DNA of 64,000 nt from Oxobacter pfennigii (GCF_001317355.1 NZ_LKET01000026.1:62001-126000); one strand, 5' to 3'. Positions 29,333 through 38,023 are shown, counted from the stretch's first letter. Notes: generated by a model from the letters alone, not told the origin. Program-made: numbers and translations.

Positions 29333-30397
29333 TTATTCCAGCTTGGCGCTGAAGCCTTCTAAATCAGCCTCTTTTTCGGGCACAACAACCTTGCCGTCCA
29401 CTATTGCCTTTGCCCATTTGTCTGCCAGCTCTTTAGCCTCAGCTGATGTATTTCCCGCATTGTCACTGTATCCAACGCCGTCTTCTTTAAGTCCGAGAAC
29501 TGTAACTGAATTTCCCGGGAACTTCCCTTCAAGAGTAGCCTTTGCTATTGAATATGTAGCCGTATCCACCCTTTTTATCATACTGCAAAGTACGTTTTCG
29601 GGAGCAAGGTCCGACTGGTCCTGGTCAACTCCTATTGCCCATAGGTTCTTATCCTGAGCTGCCTGTATGACCCCTAGTCCGCATCCGCCGGAGGCGTGAT
29701 ATATAACATCTGCACCGCTGTTAAATTGTGAAAGAGCCGCTTCCTTTCCTTTAGCTGCATCACTGAAGGATTCGGTGTAATTTACAAGCACCTGAATTTC
29801 CGGGTTAACAGCTTTTACACCTGCCCTGAATCCAGTTTCAAATTTCTTTATAAGATCTCCCGTCATTCCGCCTACAAATCCTACTTTATTTGTCTTTGTG
29901 GTCTTAGCTGCAATAACCCCTACCAGGAATGAGCCTTCATGTTCTTTGAATGTTACTGAAGCAACATTGGGCTTTTGCACCACTGTATCTATAATAGCAA
30001 ACTTGCTGTCTTTATTTGCGTCAGCAACTTCTCCCAGTGCCTTTTCAAACAAATATCCTACAGCAAATGTAATGTCAACTCCTGCTTCAGCCATTGAAGT
30101 AAGATTGGGCTGGTAGTCTTCCGGCTGCTTTGACTGGGCAACTTTTGATTCAGCCTCGTCTCCATTTTCTTCAACGAATTTTGTTATGCCTTTCCATGCC
30201 AGGTCGTTGAAGGACTTATCTCCGAGACCGCCGGTATCCGTAACCATGGCAACTATCATTTTCTTTTCAGGTGTAGGTGTTCCCGTTACCTGGGGTGTAC
30301 CTGTAGGCTGCTGGGGTTCACTTGGCTTCTGGCCGCATGATACAATCAATGAGCCAATCATCAGCACGGTAATGAGTAATGATATAATCCTTTTCAT
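29333..30397 (-). CDS. BMP family nucleoside-binding lipoprotein (NupN/BmpA-like)
   Basis: This 354-residue lipoprotein has a signal peptide with lipobox IVSC (Cys near residue 21), a Pro/Thr-rich linker, and a periplasmic-binding-protein fold. BMP-family motifs include MVTDTGGLGDKSFNDLAWKG, AVGYLFEKALGEVA, VGFVGGMTGDLIKKFE and ASGGCGLGVIQAA. It is the extracellular substrate catcher of a purine-nucleoside importer and is the first gene of the four-gene run. An AAGGGGGAAAT site precedes the ATG. The ligand is inferred from family. Confidence 0.93.
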   Translation of the reverse strand: MKRIISLLITVLMIGSLIVSCGQKPSEPQQPTGTPQVTGTPTPEKKMIVAMVTDTGGLGDKSFNDLAWKGITKFVEENGDEAESKVAQSKQPEDYQPNLTSMAEAGVDITFAVGYLFEKALGEVADANKDSKFAIIDTVVQKPNVASVTFKEHEGSFLVGVIAAKTTKTNKVGFVGGMTGDLIKKFETGFRAGVKAVNPEIQVLVNYTESFSDAAKGKEAALSQFNSGADVIYHASGGCGLGVIQAAQDKNLWAIGVDQDQSDLAPENVLCSMIKRVDTATYSIAKATLEGKFPGNSVTVLGLKEDGVGYSDNAGNTSAEAKELADKWAKAIVDGKVVVPEKEADLEGFSAKLE

Positions 30398-30530
30398 CTT
30401 TATTTCCCCCTCTTTTTTAAATGGACATGATCATTAACTTAAGTATATTTCTATGTCGCATTGAAAAATCCTGCATATACATAAAAATATTTACACAAAA
30501 GGCAATATTTGAGTTATAAAACGACAAAAA

Positions 30531-30553
30531 TAAGCAGCCTAAAAGGCTGCTTA
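30531..30553 (-). terminator. Terminator of the degV-family gene
   Basis: TAAGCAGCCT and AGGCTGCTTA pair around AAA. On the minus strand TTTTT follows, 15 nt after the degV stop. Confidence 0.8.
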
Positions 30554-30568
30554 TACAATGGGGGACAT

Positions 30569-31405
30569 TTATACATATGCTACTCCGAAGGCGCCGGGGC
30601 CTACGTGAGTTGCTATTACGCTTCCTACATTGGTGTCTATAAATTTTGTTTCACCAAGCTCTTGTGATATTGACGTCTTAAGTTCATCTGCAGTATCAGG
30701 GCATTTGGCATTTGCAATACCTATCAAACGCCCTTTGCCGGCGGTTCCTTTTTCTTTTATCATTTCTACGATATTCTTTATGGCTTTTTTCATACCTCTG
30801 GCTTTTTCAACAACCGCTACTTTACCATCGGTAATAGTGAGTATGGGCTTAATATTTAATATGTTGCCTATAACGGCCTGGGCACCTGATAACCTTCCTC
30901 CCCTTTTTAAGTATTCCAGGGTATCTACGGCTATTAAAAGCTTAACTTTGTTTTTATAATCCTCTATGAATTCCACAATATCATTATGGTCCATACCGCT
31001 TTCTGAAAGCTCGGCTGCTTTTAAGGCTATCATACCTAAGGCAATTGTCGCAGTTCTTGAATCCACCACCGTTATTTTATCATCCTGCAGTGCACTCTTC
31101 GCGATAACAGCCGATTGATAAGTACCGCTTAAATCGCTTGAAATGTGTATTGAAATTACACTGTTTCCTTTTTCAAGCTCGGCCTTATAAACATCTTCAA
31201 AGGCTTTAGGATTTACCTGGGATGTGCTGGGCAGCTTATTGCTGCTTACCAATTTTTCATAAAACTGTTCTGAGGTTATATCAATCCTGTCTCTGTATTC
31301 TTCATCTCCAAAATGTACAGTCAAAGGAAGTTCTATAATTCCATATTTATCAATTAAATGCTGAGGGATGTCCGCAGTGCTATCAGTAACAATTTTTACG
31401 CTCAT
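30569..31405 (-). CDS. DegV family fatty-acid-binding protein
   Basis: This 278-residue protein has the DegV/FakB pattern: N-terminal VKIVTDSTADIPQHL, LPSTSQVNPKAFEDVY, HISSDLSGTYQSA, LEYLKRGGRLSGAQAVIG, and a C-terminal HVGPGAFGVAYV. FakB proteins hold a fatty acid while FakA phosphorylates it for phospholipid synthesis. No fakA is visible nearby, so the role here is inferred from family only. A GGAGGTAAT site precedes the ATG. Confidence 0.93.
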   Translation of the reverse strand: MSVKIVTDSTADIPQHLIDKYGIIELPLTVHFGDEEYRDRIDITSEQFYEKLVSSNKLPSTSQVNPKAFEDVYKAELEKGNSVISIHISSDLSGTYQSAVIAKSALQDDKITVVDSRTATIALGMIALKAAELSESGMDHNDIVEFIEDYKNKVKLLIAVDTLEYLKRGGRLSGAQAVIGNILNIKPILTITDGKVAVVEKARGMKKAIKNIVEMIKEKGTAGKGRLIGIANAKCPDTADELKTSISQELGETKFIDTNVGSVIATHVGPGAFGVAYV

Positions 31406-31490
31406 TTAAATATTACCTCCGAAATTAGTACTTGCTACTAATATTATATACTAAAACCTGCATACATTGCAAAACATTTATTGAAACCCC

Positions 31491-31958
31491 TTATTTCATA
31501 TCCGGAAAGTCCAGCTGCCGTAGCGCTTCAAACATAATTATGTTTACGCTGTTGGAAAGATTTAATGACCTTAGACTCTCTTTTATCATGGGTATGCGCA
31601 TGCAATTCTCAATGTTTTTTTCGATCAATTCCTTCGGCAATCCGGCGCTCTCTTTACCGAAAACAAGGAAATCTCCTTTTTGGAATTCAATGTCCGTATA
31701 CAGCTTTTTAGCCTTTGTGGTGGCATAAAAAAACCTTTCGTATCTGTACTCTTCATATAATTCCTCCAAACTGTCATAGTACCTTATATCAAGATACTGC
31801 CAGTAATCCAGCCCTGCTCTTTTCAAGCTTTTGTCATCTGTTGAAAAACCAAGGGGCTTGACAAGATGAAGTGTTGATTTGGTCAGCACGCAGGAGCGGG
31901 CTATATTTCCTGTGTTCTGAGGAATTTCAGGCTCTAGCATTACTATGTTCAAATTCAT
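31491..31958 (-). CDS. trmL: tRNA (cytidine(34)-2'-O)-methyltransferase TrmL
   Basis: This 155-residue SPOUT enzyme 2'-O-methylates the wobble base of tRNA-Leu isoacceptors. Motifs are EPEIPQNTGNIARSC (motif 1), FGKESAGLPKELIEKN (motif 2) and IPMIKESLRSLNLSNSVNI (motif 3, forming the trefoil knot). Length is standard. It is 10 nt downstream of the DUF362 gene. Confidence 0.95.
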   Translation of the reverse strand: MNLNIVMLEPEIPQNTGNIARSCVLTKSTLHLVKPLGFSTDDKSLKRAGLDYWQYLDIRYYDSLEELYEEYRYERFFYATTKAKKLYTDIEFQKGDFLVFGKESAGLPKELIEKNIENCMRIPMIKESLRSLNLSNSVNIIMFEALRQLDFPDMK

Positions 31959-31968
31959 GATTTACCCC

Positions 31969-33108
31969 CTATTTTACTAATTTCCTTAATATCCACGGCC
32001 TTTTTATTTCAATGGCTTTATGAGGACAAAGCTCCTGACAGCAAAAGCAACGGATGCACTTATAAAGGTCCACCCTTGGCCGCCCATTTTCCATGGTAAT
32101 GGCACCGGGAGGACAGCTTTGCTTGCAATTGCTGCAGCCAATGCAAACCTCCTGTGAAAAAACCGGACGAGGAAGCACATGCCTGCTCATTAGCCTCTCT
32201 AAAGGTTTTGGTATTTTACCGGAGAAATTTACAGTCCTTATATCCGGAACCTTGTATCTTTTCCTCATATCATCAAGGTTTACACCTATAACTTCAATAT
32301 CTTTTATATTGCCGGAAACGATATTTCTCTCCCTGCATCTTTGAATTGTAGGAACGTCCAATGGGTTGACGCCTATTAAATATGCCCCGGAAACATCGGC
32401 TTCATAGGGATTTTCAGATGCAATCAATATCCCGGAATGAATAGGAGCACCTGCCGTAGGCCCTTCTCCTTCCATTCCGTATATTCCATCTATGATTGAT
32501 AGAACAGGCTTTGTAAGGGTACATATATCCACAAGCATGTTGGAGAAATTCTTAATGTCCGGCATTTTATAATGATATTCTGCTTTTAATACCCCGGGGA
32601 TGGCGCCAAACATAACTTTAACAGCTCCGGTATATAATACCATTCCATGAGTTTTCAGTTTTGAGAGCGTAATTATTTTATCGCAGTCCATCATAGGCTT
32701 TATCAAAGTAAGCCTTTTAACAGCCACAGCCTCAGAATGGTTATACTCCTCTGATGAACAGTCATAATTTAATTCTGCACCTGATTGCTTTGCTGCAGCT
32801 TCTATACCACAAGCCCTGTATAAGCTCTGAAGAATTACTTTATTATATGGCCCCCCCGGGCTGTCGCCTATTATTACCTTCGCCCCTGCCCCAATTAGTT
32901 TTTTAGCAACAGCCTCAACTATTGCCGGGTGAGTGGTAGCGGCATCCTCAGGATTTTTTTTCATAACCAGATTAAGCTTTAAAAACACTTTGTCTCCCGG
33001 ATTTATAAATTTATTTATCCCGCCGAGATTATTAAAAGTCTCATCTATACCTTTAGATACATAATCCATATCATAGTTTTTACATTCTACCAAAGATACC
33101 TTTGACAT
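31969..33108 (-). CDS. DUF362 protein with C-terminal double 4Fe-4S ferredoxin domain
   Basis: This 379-residue protein has a DUF362 domain over about residues 30-270 (GDKVFLKLNLVMKKNPEDAATT, GDSPGGPYN, KLKTHGMVLYTGAVKVMFG). A ferredoxin domain then follows, with CIGCSNCKQSCP and CIRCFCCQELCP, each a CxxCxxCxxxCP cluster motif. It is probably an iron-sulphur electron-transfer or maturation protein, common in anaerobes. Its exact function is not known. Confidence 0.9.
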   Translation of the reverse strand: MSKVSLVECKNYDMDYVSKGIDETFNNLGGINKFINPGDKVFLKLNLVMKKNPEDAATTHPAIVEAVAKKLIGAGAKVIIGDSPGGPYNKVILQSLYRACGIEAAAKQSGAELNYDCSSEEYNHSEAVAVKRLTLIKPMMDCDKIITLSKLKTHGMVLYTGAVKVMFGAIPGVLKAEYHYKMPDIKNFSNMLVDICTLTKPVLSIIDGIYGMEGEGPTAGAPIHSGILIASENPYEADVSGAYLIGVNPLDVPTIQRCRERNIVSGNIKDIEVIGVNLDDMRKRYKVPDIRTVNFSGKIPKPLERLMSRHVLPRPVFSQEVCIGCSNCKQSCPPGAITMENGRPRVDLYKCIRCFCCQELCPHKAIEIKRPWILRKLVK

Positions 33109-33139
33109 TTTATCCCCCCTAAGCTGTTTTCAGCTTCAA

Positions 33140-33973
33140 TTATTGCTCACTTAATATAAATTTTTCTATTATATAGGCCACGCCGTCTTCTTCATTAGTA
33201 AGCGTCACAAAATCCGCGGCAGACTTAGTCTCGGCCGTTGCATTCCCCATGGCTATGCCAAGACCTGCATACCTTATCATGGATATATCGTTTTCATTGT
33301 CGCCAATGCAGATTATTTCATCCCTTTTAAGGTTGAAATAATCCGCCAGGACCTGCACAGCCTTGCCCTTTGAAACGCCTTTATTCATTATCTCTATATT
33401 ATTTTTAGCAGAACTTACTACTTCCACATCCAAAACTTCAATATCCGCTCGTAATGCTGCTATTTTATCAGGATTTTCATCGGCAATGACAGCCTTTAGA
33501 ATATGGGGGCTGTTTTTTCTTATTACTTCGTCCCATTCATTCTCATTGACAATTTGAATATGTACCTGTCTGTCCCCGGGCATGGCATTGTTCCACTTAG
33601 AATAATTCAAAGATGCATAAATGAGCTTTTCTGTATATATGGTGTTGCTGGACATGAAATGGCATACAAGATTATGTTTTTTACATGCAGCCAGCACATC
33701 TCTTATAGCTTTTTCCCCAAGAAGCATTGCATAAACAACTTCATCCCTGTCCTTTTCTCTTATATAGGCTCCGTTTGAAGCGATGATGGGGGAACTCACC
33801 CCTATCATTTCCCCAAAAACTCTGGCAGATGTAAAAATTCTTCCCGTGGATACAACTAATATAACGCCCGTCTTTGCTGCCTTATCCAAAGCTTCCTTAT
33901 TTCTTTCAGATATTCTTTTGTCATTAGTTAAAAGTGTCCCATCCATATCCATTACAAGCATTTTATATTTCAT
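33140..33973 (-). CDS. Cof-type HAD-superfamily phosphatase
   Basis: This 277-residue protein has the HAD motifs LVMDMDGTLLTND (nucleophile Asp), VVSTGR (Thr), GVSKGKAVQ (Lys) and CIGDNENDISMI (acidic metal ligands), with a C2-type cap between. Cof proteins dephosphorylate sugar phosphates, PLP or related small molecules; the substrate cannot be told. The start at 33973 has GGAAGTGAG 7 nt upstream, so an 18-nt longer frame was rejected. Confidence 0.93.
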   Translation of the reverse strand: MKYKMLVMDMDGTLLTNDKRISERNKEALDKAAKTGVILVVSTGRIFTSARVFGEMIGVSSPIIASNGAYIREKDRDEVVYAMLLGEKAIRDVLAACKKHNLVCHFMSSNTIYTEKLIYASLNYSKWNNAMPGDRQVHIQIVNENEWDEVIRKNSPHILKAVIADENPDKIAALRADIEVLDVEVVSSAKNNIEIMNKGVSKGKAVQVLADYFNLKRDEIICIGDNENDISMIRYAGLGIAMGNATAETKSAADFVTLTNEEDGVAYIIEKFILSEQ

Positions 33974-34060
33974 TATTTGTCTCACTTCCAATCAATACTA
34001 ATATCCTAATACTTTAGTTTAATTAATATACATAAACTTAGCAAGAAAAAAAGCCTAAAT

Positions 34061-34107
34061 ATAACAATATAAAAAAGCCGGATTAACCGGCTTTTTTATA
34101 TTGTTAT
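34061..34107. terminator. Very strong bidirectional terminator
   Basis: A perfect 21-bp stem with an ATTAA loop has CCGG at its tip and A/T tracts at its base, so it works in both directions. It lies 12 nt after the corrinoid protein gene and isolates it from the HAD gene. Confidence 0.9.
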
Positions 34108-34118
34108 ATTTATTTAAA

Positions 34119-34745
34119 TTATACTAATTCCTTAGCTTTAACAGCAGCTCCGCCTGCATCACGGGCATAAGCGTCAGCTCCGATTGAAGATGCGAATTCA
34201 GGAGTGATAGGTGCTCCGCCTACCAATACCTTGAATCCTGTTAAACCGCTGGCTTTAATTGTTTCTACTGTTTCTTTCATAGCCGGCATAGTTGTTGTTA
34301 AAAGTGCTGAGCAAGCTACTACTTTTACATCAGGATTTGCTTTTATTGTTTCAATGAATTTGTCTGCCGGAACGTCAACACCGAGGTCGATAACATCGAA
34401 ACCTGCGCTGCCAATCATAAGAGCAACAAGGTTCTTGCCGATGTCATGAAGGTCTCCTGCAACAGTTCCTATTATGCACTTTCCAAGGGAAACTGCACCT
34501 GAGCCTGCAAGAACAGGTTTAAGTACTTCTACGCCTTTTTGCATTGCTTTACCTGCAACAAGCATTTCGGGAACAAATATTTCTCCTGATGAGAATTTGT
34601 CACCTACTACTCCCATAGCTTCAACCATTGCTTCAAGGATAGCAGTTGCTGCTTGTCCTTCGTTCAATGCTTCCTGTACTAAACCAGGAACAACTTTGGT
34701 TTTACCGGCTGCGACGCCAGCTTTTACTTCATCAATTTTTGACAT
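34119..34745 (-). CDS. Methyltransferase cognate corrinoid protein
   Basis: This 208-residue protein has an N-terminal helical cap domain (about residues 1-85) and a B12-binding Rossmann domain. GTVAGDLHDIGKNL supplies the DxHxxG motif whose His binds cobalt from below. FDVIDLGVDVP, SALLTTTMP and VGGAPITPEFA follow, as in MtbC/MtaC and O-demethylase corrinoid proteins. It carries a methyl group between a methyl donor and the methyltransferase encoded upstream. The start at 34745 has AAGGAGG; a longer frame was rejected. No substrate-specific methyltransferase or corrinoid-activating ATPase is in the window. Confidence 0.94.
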   Translation of the reverse strand: MSKIDEVKAGVAAGKTKVVPGLVQEALNEGQAATAILEAMVEAMGVVGDKFSSGEIFVPEMLVAGKAMQKGVEVLKPVLAGSGAVSLGKCIIGTVAGDLHDIGKNLVALMIGSAGFDVIDLGVDVPADKFIETIKANPDVKVVACSALLTTTMPAMKETVETIKASGLTGFKVLVGGAPITPEFASSIGADAYARDAGGAAVKAKELV

Positions 34746-34851
34746 TTTAATTTCCTCCTTTTGTTGGGCAATTACAGGGGCAAGATTATGCAATCCACCC
34801 GAATGCTTTTTATTTTGTTATAATTATGTATTTCAGCGTTAACAAGGGAAA

Positions 34852-34913
34852 GGTGCTCCTTTTAGTCCAAAGGCCCGCTATCCTGCAATATCAGGCCAAA
34901 GGCCAGCAGCACC
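34852..34913 (-). repeat. Structured intercistronic element between the methyltransferase and corrinoid genes
   Basis: The 62-nt segment starts GGTGCT and ends AGCACC. Inside are further complementary parts (GGCC pairs, CCTG/CAGG around CAATAT, and CCTTT/AAAGG). It lies in an AT-rich 225-nt gap and is clearly richer in GC. It could be an mRNA processing or stability hairpin. No U-run follows on the coding strand. Confidence 0.6.
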
Positions 34914-34970
34914 GTTTTTATCCTCTCACATTAAAGCCTTATACATTTATACAGCTAAGAATATTTATAA

Positions 34971-35777
34971 CTATTTATTTACCGGTCCGAATATACCATC
35001 CCTGTATGCACTGATGTATTCCATACAGTAATCATCCATACCAAGTAATGCTTCTGTCGCAAAAATCATACCCATCATATCTCTGTTCAATGGGTCCATA
35101 ATTACGCTGTTCATTCCTGCGTTCATTGCAAGAACAACGAATGCCTGGTTAACAAGTTTACGTACAGGAAGGTTGAATGAAATATTACTTGCAGCACCTG
35201 TAACATTGATTGTCGGGTACTGTGATTTTATATTTTTAATTAAGTCTACAATCATATTTATGCCATCTTCGGATGTACAAAGCATTTCTACGAGTGGATC
35301 GATGTGAATACGGGAAGGATCGATGTTGAATTCTTTAGCTTTTGCCATAATGTTAGTGAAAACTTCCAAACGCTTTTCTGCACTCTTTGGAATCCCTGTG
35401 TCATCGCAAAGAAGAGCTACGCATTCCCATGAAGTTCCGGCAATGATTGGGAATATTACATCAATTTTGTTGCCTTCGCCTGAAACTGAGTTAACAAGGC
35501 CTGGCTTTTTGCAGTATTTCATTGCTGCTGCAACTACATCTGCACTTGGGCTGTCTACAGCTATAGGAGTATCTGTAACCTCCTGTACTAAATCGATGAG
35601 CCATTTTAAAGTTTCTACTTCTATGTTTTCTTCAACTGAGGCACATACGTCGATAAAATGAGCTCCTGCTTCGCTCTGAGCTTTTGCAAGATTTTTGATA
35701 TGTTCTGCGTCCCTTGCTGCTATAGCCTTTGCTACAGATGGAATTGAACCGTTGATTTTTTCACCAATAATGATCAT
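34971..35777 (-). CDS. Methyltetrahydrofolate:corrinoid methyltransferase
   Basis: This 268-residue TIM-barrel protein of the pterin-binding family moves a methyl group between a corrinoid protein and tetrahydrofolate. Pterin-contact motifs are visible: IIIGEKINGSIP, AHFIDVCAS, PIAVDSPSADV, LVNSVSG, HIDPLVEM and VTGAASNISFNLP. AcsE, MtgA and O-demethylase component II are close relatives. With the corrinoid protein downstream it would feed methyl groups into the Wood-Ljungdahl branch. A GGAGGTAAATTGTA site precedes the ATG. Confidence 0.92.
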   Translation of the reverse strand: MIIIGEKINGSIPSVAKAIAARDAEHIKNLAKAQSEAGAHFIDVCASVEENIEVETLKWLIDLVQEVTDTPIAVDSPSADVVAAAMKYCKKPGLVNSVSGEGNKIDVIFPIIAGTSWECVALLCDDTGIPKSAEKRLEVFTNIMAKAKEFNIDPSRIHIDPLVEMLCTSEDGINMIVDLIKNIKSQYPTINVTGAASNISFNLPVRKLVNQAFVVLAMNAGMNSVIMDPLNRDMMGMIFATEALLGMDDYCMEYISAYRDGIFGPVNK

Positions 35778-35988
35778 TACAATTTACCTCCATACTTAAG
35801 TATTGTTAAAATTTGATTCATCTCATCTAAACTAACCCGAAGCGCCACACTTAAACTCCGGATTATTTGAGCTTCCCATATATATAAATGCCCTAAACAC
35901 AAAAAAATATTGTATAATTTTTAGCTTTATACCCAATGAAAAGCGCAATTAGACAGTCTGAATTTATATAGAAGTTTATTAATACTTT
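35778..35988 (-). promoter_or_regulatory. Long 5' leader of the methyltransferase-corrinoid pair
   Basis: About 210 nt separate the predicted start of transcription from the ATG. Near its 3' end is a bulged hairpin (GAAGC at 35839-35843 with GCTTC at 35871-35875). I do not recognise a cobalamin, SAM or tetrahydrofolate riboswitch core. The rest of the gap up to the lipoprotein gene (to 36413) is AT-rich and holds the promoter and a terminator but no gene. Confidence 0.4.
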
Positions 35989-35994
35989 CTTTAT

Positions 35995-36024
35995 AGTATA
36001 ATTCCTACTAGTAATTGTTGTCAA
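35995..36024 (-). promoter_or_regulatory. Sigma-A promoter for the methyltransferase operon
   Basis: On the minus strand TTGACA (36019-36024) and TATACT (35995-36000) are 18 bp apart. The spacer contains the palindrome TACTAGTA, which could be an operator. Confidence 0.7.
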
Positions 36025-36285
36025 TGAATATAGGTGATACCCATGGTATTAATTTGCCCTTTTGGCACTATTTTTAAAAAAAATGTAGAATTATTACAAA
36101 TTTACTTTTTAAAAAAGAAGAAATCTTTAAAGCTATTTTTCTATCACTTCAATTAACTCTTTAATTCTAAGTTAACCAGCAATAAATCAACTTATTTTTC
36201 GGCTTAATAAACAATTAATTATTTTGATAAGTAACTCACGTTTTCTTCATAAGTTCTTCAAATAAAAAGGTTATTATATAAAAAA

Positions 36286-36345
36286 AGGGCTCTCCCCCTT
36301 TTATTCATATAGAAATAGCCCTATTGTTTCAGGGGTTATTTCTAT
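36286..36345 (-). terminator. Overlapping hairpins after the lipoprotein gene
   Basis: On the minus strand, hairpin A pairs 36337-36345 with 36309-36317 and extends through CCCT/AGGG. Hairpin B pairs AGGGCT (36317-36322) with AGCCCT (36286-36291) and is followed by a run of seven T. They share the AGGGCT segment, so only one can form at a time. The end result is most simply the terminator of the lipoprotein gene. Confidence 0.65.
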
Positions 36346-36413
36346 TTTTTGAAACTATAAGATAGGAATTGATCCGACTCCCATTATACTCATTTACACA
36401 TGGTCTGATAATG

Positions 36414-37034
36414 TTAATTTGCCGTGTCCAATTCTCCAACTGTTTTTTGGCTGAACAGAATTGTAATCGCATACACATGTTCATAACTATGCTTCTGATA
36501 TTCATCAGGTGTGAAGAAATAATCAACATTATATGAATTAATTGAATTTTGAGCAGTTGAAATTTGTACTACCAGTGGAATTTCTTTTTCATAAGTGATT
36601 TCTGTCAAATCATTTAACATAGACGTTGCGCGTCCAATTCCTGTAATTTCTTCAGCAGGTTCAGCAGAATACTTTGTTGAGCCGCTGCTATGTTCGCTTT
36701 GTAATGCTATCCTTAACCCTTCGGCAAGATTTTCAAAATCGAGAGCAAGTCTGCCCATGCCATCAGGAAATTGCTGTCCGCCACCTGAAATCATTTTCCA
36801 TTTACCATCTATCAGCTTATATGTATTAATTTGAACACTTTTTACGGTATCATCCAGCTTAAAATCATAGATAAGTTGATCATTATTGTCTCCAAGCAAC
36901 TTAGCTATATTTTCTTCTTGCTGCGATAGTTCTGCTTTCTCAATATACATGCTTGGTTTTTTAACTGAGCTGCTGCAAGCTGAAAGAGAAAATATAAAGA
37001 TAACTGCTATAATACCCGTTATTATTTTCTTCAA
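36414..37034 (-). CDS. Lipoprotein of unknown function
   Basis: This 206-residue protein has a TTG start with GGAGG upstream and a lipoprotein signal peptide (IIAVIFIFSLSACSSS, lipobox LSAC, Cys near residue 20). The mature part is mixed alpha/beta and ends without a membrane helix. I do not recognise the family. It appears to be a single-gene transcript with its own terminator. It probably sits on the outer face of the membrane. Confidence 0.75.
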   Translation of the reverse strand: MKKIITGIIAVIFIFSLSACSSSVKKPSMYIEKAELSQQEENIAKLLGDNNDQLIYDFKLDDTVKSVQINTYKLIDGKWKMISGGGQQFPDGMGRLALDFENLAEGLRIALQSEHSSGSTKYSAEPAEEITGIGRATSMLNDLTEITYEKEIPLVVQISTAQNSINSYNVDYFFTPDEYQKHSYEHVYAITILFSQKTVGELDTAN

Positions 37035-37082
37035 TTATATTCCTCCAGTACTTCTGACAGTAATATACATATAACCCGCAGT

Positions 37083-37862
37083 TCAAATTTTAATTCCTTT
37101 GTCTTGCAGCCATTGATGAAAGTCTTTGGCGATGATACGTTCTCCCGTCATTCCCTCAGCGAGAGGGGATGCCAAAAAAAGAATGGCTTCATTCATAACA
37201 TCAGGGCCTAACAGGTTAACTCTTTTTCTGAATTCTTCCCGTAATCCTTCCGGAATGAGCCCTGTATCTGCAGCACCACCGGGAAGAAGCACGTTAACAG
37301 TAATTCCATATTCACTCAACTCGGCAGTCATAATATTGGACAGTGCTTCAGCACCCGCACGGGAAGGCCCATAGGGAGTCTGGCCCTTATTCACCATGGT
37401 GGAGTGACTTGTTGAAACATTTACAATGCGCCCTTTCCTCCGGGCAACCATCATAGGCGCAAACCCTCTCGCAACTAAGAAATAACCTGTAAAATTGGTC
37501 TCAACAACGTCCCGAAAGCCATCAGGGTCTATCTCAAAAAAAAGCTTGGGATTGGTTGTAGGATTCACTCTTCCTATACCAAGTCCGGCATTATTTACAA
37601 GCAAATCAATATGCCCCCAGTTTTTCTTAACCCATGATACTGCTTCATCAACGGACTGCTCACTCCGTACATCCATTGGCAAAGCAAAGGCTTGCAATCC
37701 CTCACTTTGCAGGCGTCCTGCAGCTACATTCAGTTTTTCACCTGGCCGTGATGCCATCGCGACAGTTGCTCCGTTAAGCAGCAAAGTACGGGACATCTCA
37801 AAGCCAAAACCATCCGATGCACCTGTGATTACAGCATAAAATCCAGTTAGTTTGTGATTCAT
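37083..37862 (-). CDS. Short-chain dehydrogenase/reductase with altered catalytic Lys
   Basis: This 259-residue Rossmann protein has the cofactor motif TGASDGFGFEMSR (TGxxxGxG), ASRPGEKL (Arg after the second strand, suggesting NADP), the NNAGLG motif and catalytic Ser in VNVSTSHS. The active-site YxxxK reads YGPSR, so the Lys that binds the cofactor ribose and lowers the Tyr pKa is Arg. The enzyme may have reduced or altered activity. An AGGAGG site precedes the ATG. It stands alone between convergent or unrelated genes, and its substrate is unknown. Confidence 0.88.
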   Translation of the reverse strand: MNHKLTGFYAVITGASDGFGFEMSRTLLLNGATVAMASRPGEKLNVAAGRLQSEGLQAFALPMDVRSEQSVDEAVSWVKKNWGHIDLLVNNAGLGIGRVNPTTNPKLFFEIDPDGFRDVVETNFTGYFLVARGFAPMMVARRKGRIVNVSTSHSTMVNKGQTPYGPSRAGAEALSNIMTAELSEYGITVNVLLPGGAADTGLIPEGLREEFRKRVNLLGPDVMNEAILFLASPLAEGMTGERIIAKDFHQWLQDKGIKI

Positions 37863-38023
37863 CCGGTTTGCCTCCTAAAATTTCCAAATTATAAATTATT
37901 TATAATTTTAATACATCTGCCTTTTAAACACAAGATGCACACATTGATGGGTAATAATACTGTGTTATCATCTTTCTAATAATTCAGAGCCTATGATATC
38001 CTAAACCAGATGATCTGTAAGTA

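Noticed and set aside
36063-36080. Sigma-54 promoter (TGGCAC)
   Set aside because: After TGGCAC and five bases the sequence is TTAA rather than TTGC, and it points away from the methyltransferase operon.
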